From the NCBI RefSeq assembly GCF_022179465.1, contig NZ_BPQV01000004.1, positions 310,001 to 374,000 on the forward strand: a stretch of 64,000 nt of DNA, written 5' to 3'. Below are positions 63,536-64,000 of the stretch, piece after piece; position 1 is the first letter of the stretch, and each line of letters begins with the position of its first letter. Both the position numbers and the translations under genes were made by a program. The notes under the pieces were generated by a model. The model was given only the letters and a program-made list of their open reading frames with translations. It was not told where the DNA came from and did no database searches. The stretch comes from Methylobacterium organophilum (lineage in GTDB: Bacteria; Pseudomonadota; Alphaproteobacteria; Rhizobiales; Beijerinckiaceae).

Positions 63536-64000
63536 ATGCGCTGCCCCTATTGCGGCGGTCTCGACACCCAGGTGAAGGATTCGCGGCCGAGCGAGGACTC
63601 TTCCGCGATCCGCCGCCGCCGGGTCTGCCCGGATTGCGGCGGGCGCTTCACGACCTTCGAGCGGGTGCAGCTGCGGGAGCTGACCGTGCTGAAGCGCTCG
63701 GGCAAGCGCGTGCCCTTCGACCGGGACAAGCTGCAGCGCTCCATCGACGTCGCCCTGCGCAAGCGCTCGGTCGATCCCGAGCGGGTCGAGCGGCTCGTCA
63801 GCGGCATCGTGCGCCAGCTCGAGAGCGCGGGGGAGGGCGAGGTGGCGAGCGAGGCGATCGGCGAGGCCGTGATGGAAGGGCTGAAAGGCCTCGACGACGT
63901 GGCCTATGTCCGCTTCGCCTCCGTCTACAAGAACTTCCGCGAGCCGCAGGACTTCAAGGACCTCCTTGGCACGCTGGGCGGCGTGCCGCCCGAGGCTTTG
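63536..64000 (+). CDS. nrdR: NrdR transcriptional repressor (partial)
   Basis: It represses ribonucleotide reductase genes when ATP/dATP is bound. The visible 155 residues hold the N-terminal zinc ribbon (MRCPYCGG ... CPDCGGRF) and the ATP-cone ([20 protein letters not shown] to [19 protein letters not shown]). The family is about 150-180 residues, so the end is near the window edge. glyA, its frequent upstream neighbour, is absent. Confidence 0.96.
   Translation, partial: MRCPYCGGLDTQVKDSRPSEDSSAIRRRRVCPDCGGRFTTFERVQLRELTVLKRSGKRVPFDRDKLQRSIDVALRKRSVDPERVERLVSGIVRQLESAGEGEVASEAIGEAVMEGLKGLDDVAYVRFASVYKNFREPQDFKDLLGTLGGVPPEAL

Overview
The window is strongly GC-rich and its gene content and order are those of an alphaproteobacterium of the Hyphomicrobiales, most likely Methylobacterium or a close relative. 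This rests on three blocks: eno-ftsB-pdhA-pdhB-DUF5076-pdhC-lpdA with a lipoyl domain fused to E1 beta, an isoaspartyl-methyltransferase-like gene followed by tolC, and popZ followed by valS. Genus assignment is an inference. No insertion sequence, integrase, CRISPR array or rRNA was seen. The window cuts addB at the left end and nrdR at the right end.

1-7.3 kb holds repair, redox and RNA-modification genes: the addB 3' end, an SRAP protein, a flavin-binding protein and a GST divergent from a LysR regulator across a perfect palindrome, a TrmA/RumA-type RNA methyltransferase overlapping tlyA, and sodC with a strong terminator. 7.6-18.4 kb is the most distinctive accessory block. A LysR regulator and a cytosine-deaminase-like amidohydrolase diverge from an eight-gene run: two paralogous NMT1/THI5-type binding proteins, ABC ATPase and permease, Rieske oxygenase, isopenicillin-N-synthase-like oxygenase, FAD oxidoreductase and flavodoxin-fold reductase. 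It looks like an uptake and oxidation system for a nitrogen heterocycle, substrate unknown.

18.8-25.1 kb runs on the minus strand: a DUF4345 membrane protein, an AaeB/AaeX/AaeA-type efflux pump, an unusual soluble chemoreceptor-like protein fused to a solute-binding domain, and a small secreted DUF2380/3280-type protein. 25.1-36.7 kb is mixed: GST, mercaptopyruvate sulfurtransferase, a Lys/Ala-rich basic protein, a CelD-like acyltransferase with a flippase, a DEAD-box helicase with a Gly/Arg/Gln/Pro-rich tail, a thioesterase, an OprB porin, PsiF and several tiny genes. 36.8-45 kb is core: tRNA-Asn, tRNA-Cys, isoaspartyl methyltransferase-like protein, tolC, popZ, valS and degP. 45.4-57.4 kb carries an aldo/keto reductase, kdsA, queF, eno, ftsB and the pyruvate dehydrogenase operon.

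At 57.4-59.8 kb a 2.4 kb insert lies behind lpdA. A 59 bp direct repeat of the lpdA 3' end, 57 of 59 identical, bounds it on both sides, as expected of a site-specific integration scar. Inside are nested inverted repeats, an AT-rich patch, a 59-residue secreted protein, a membrane diguanylate cyclase and gene remnants, one with an in-frame stop. 59.9-64 kb has a YoaK-type membrane protein, an NtaA-type flavin monooxygenase divergent from a MOSC protein, a small membrane protein and nrdR.
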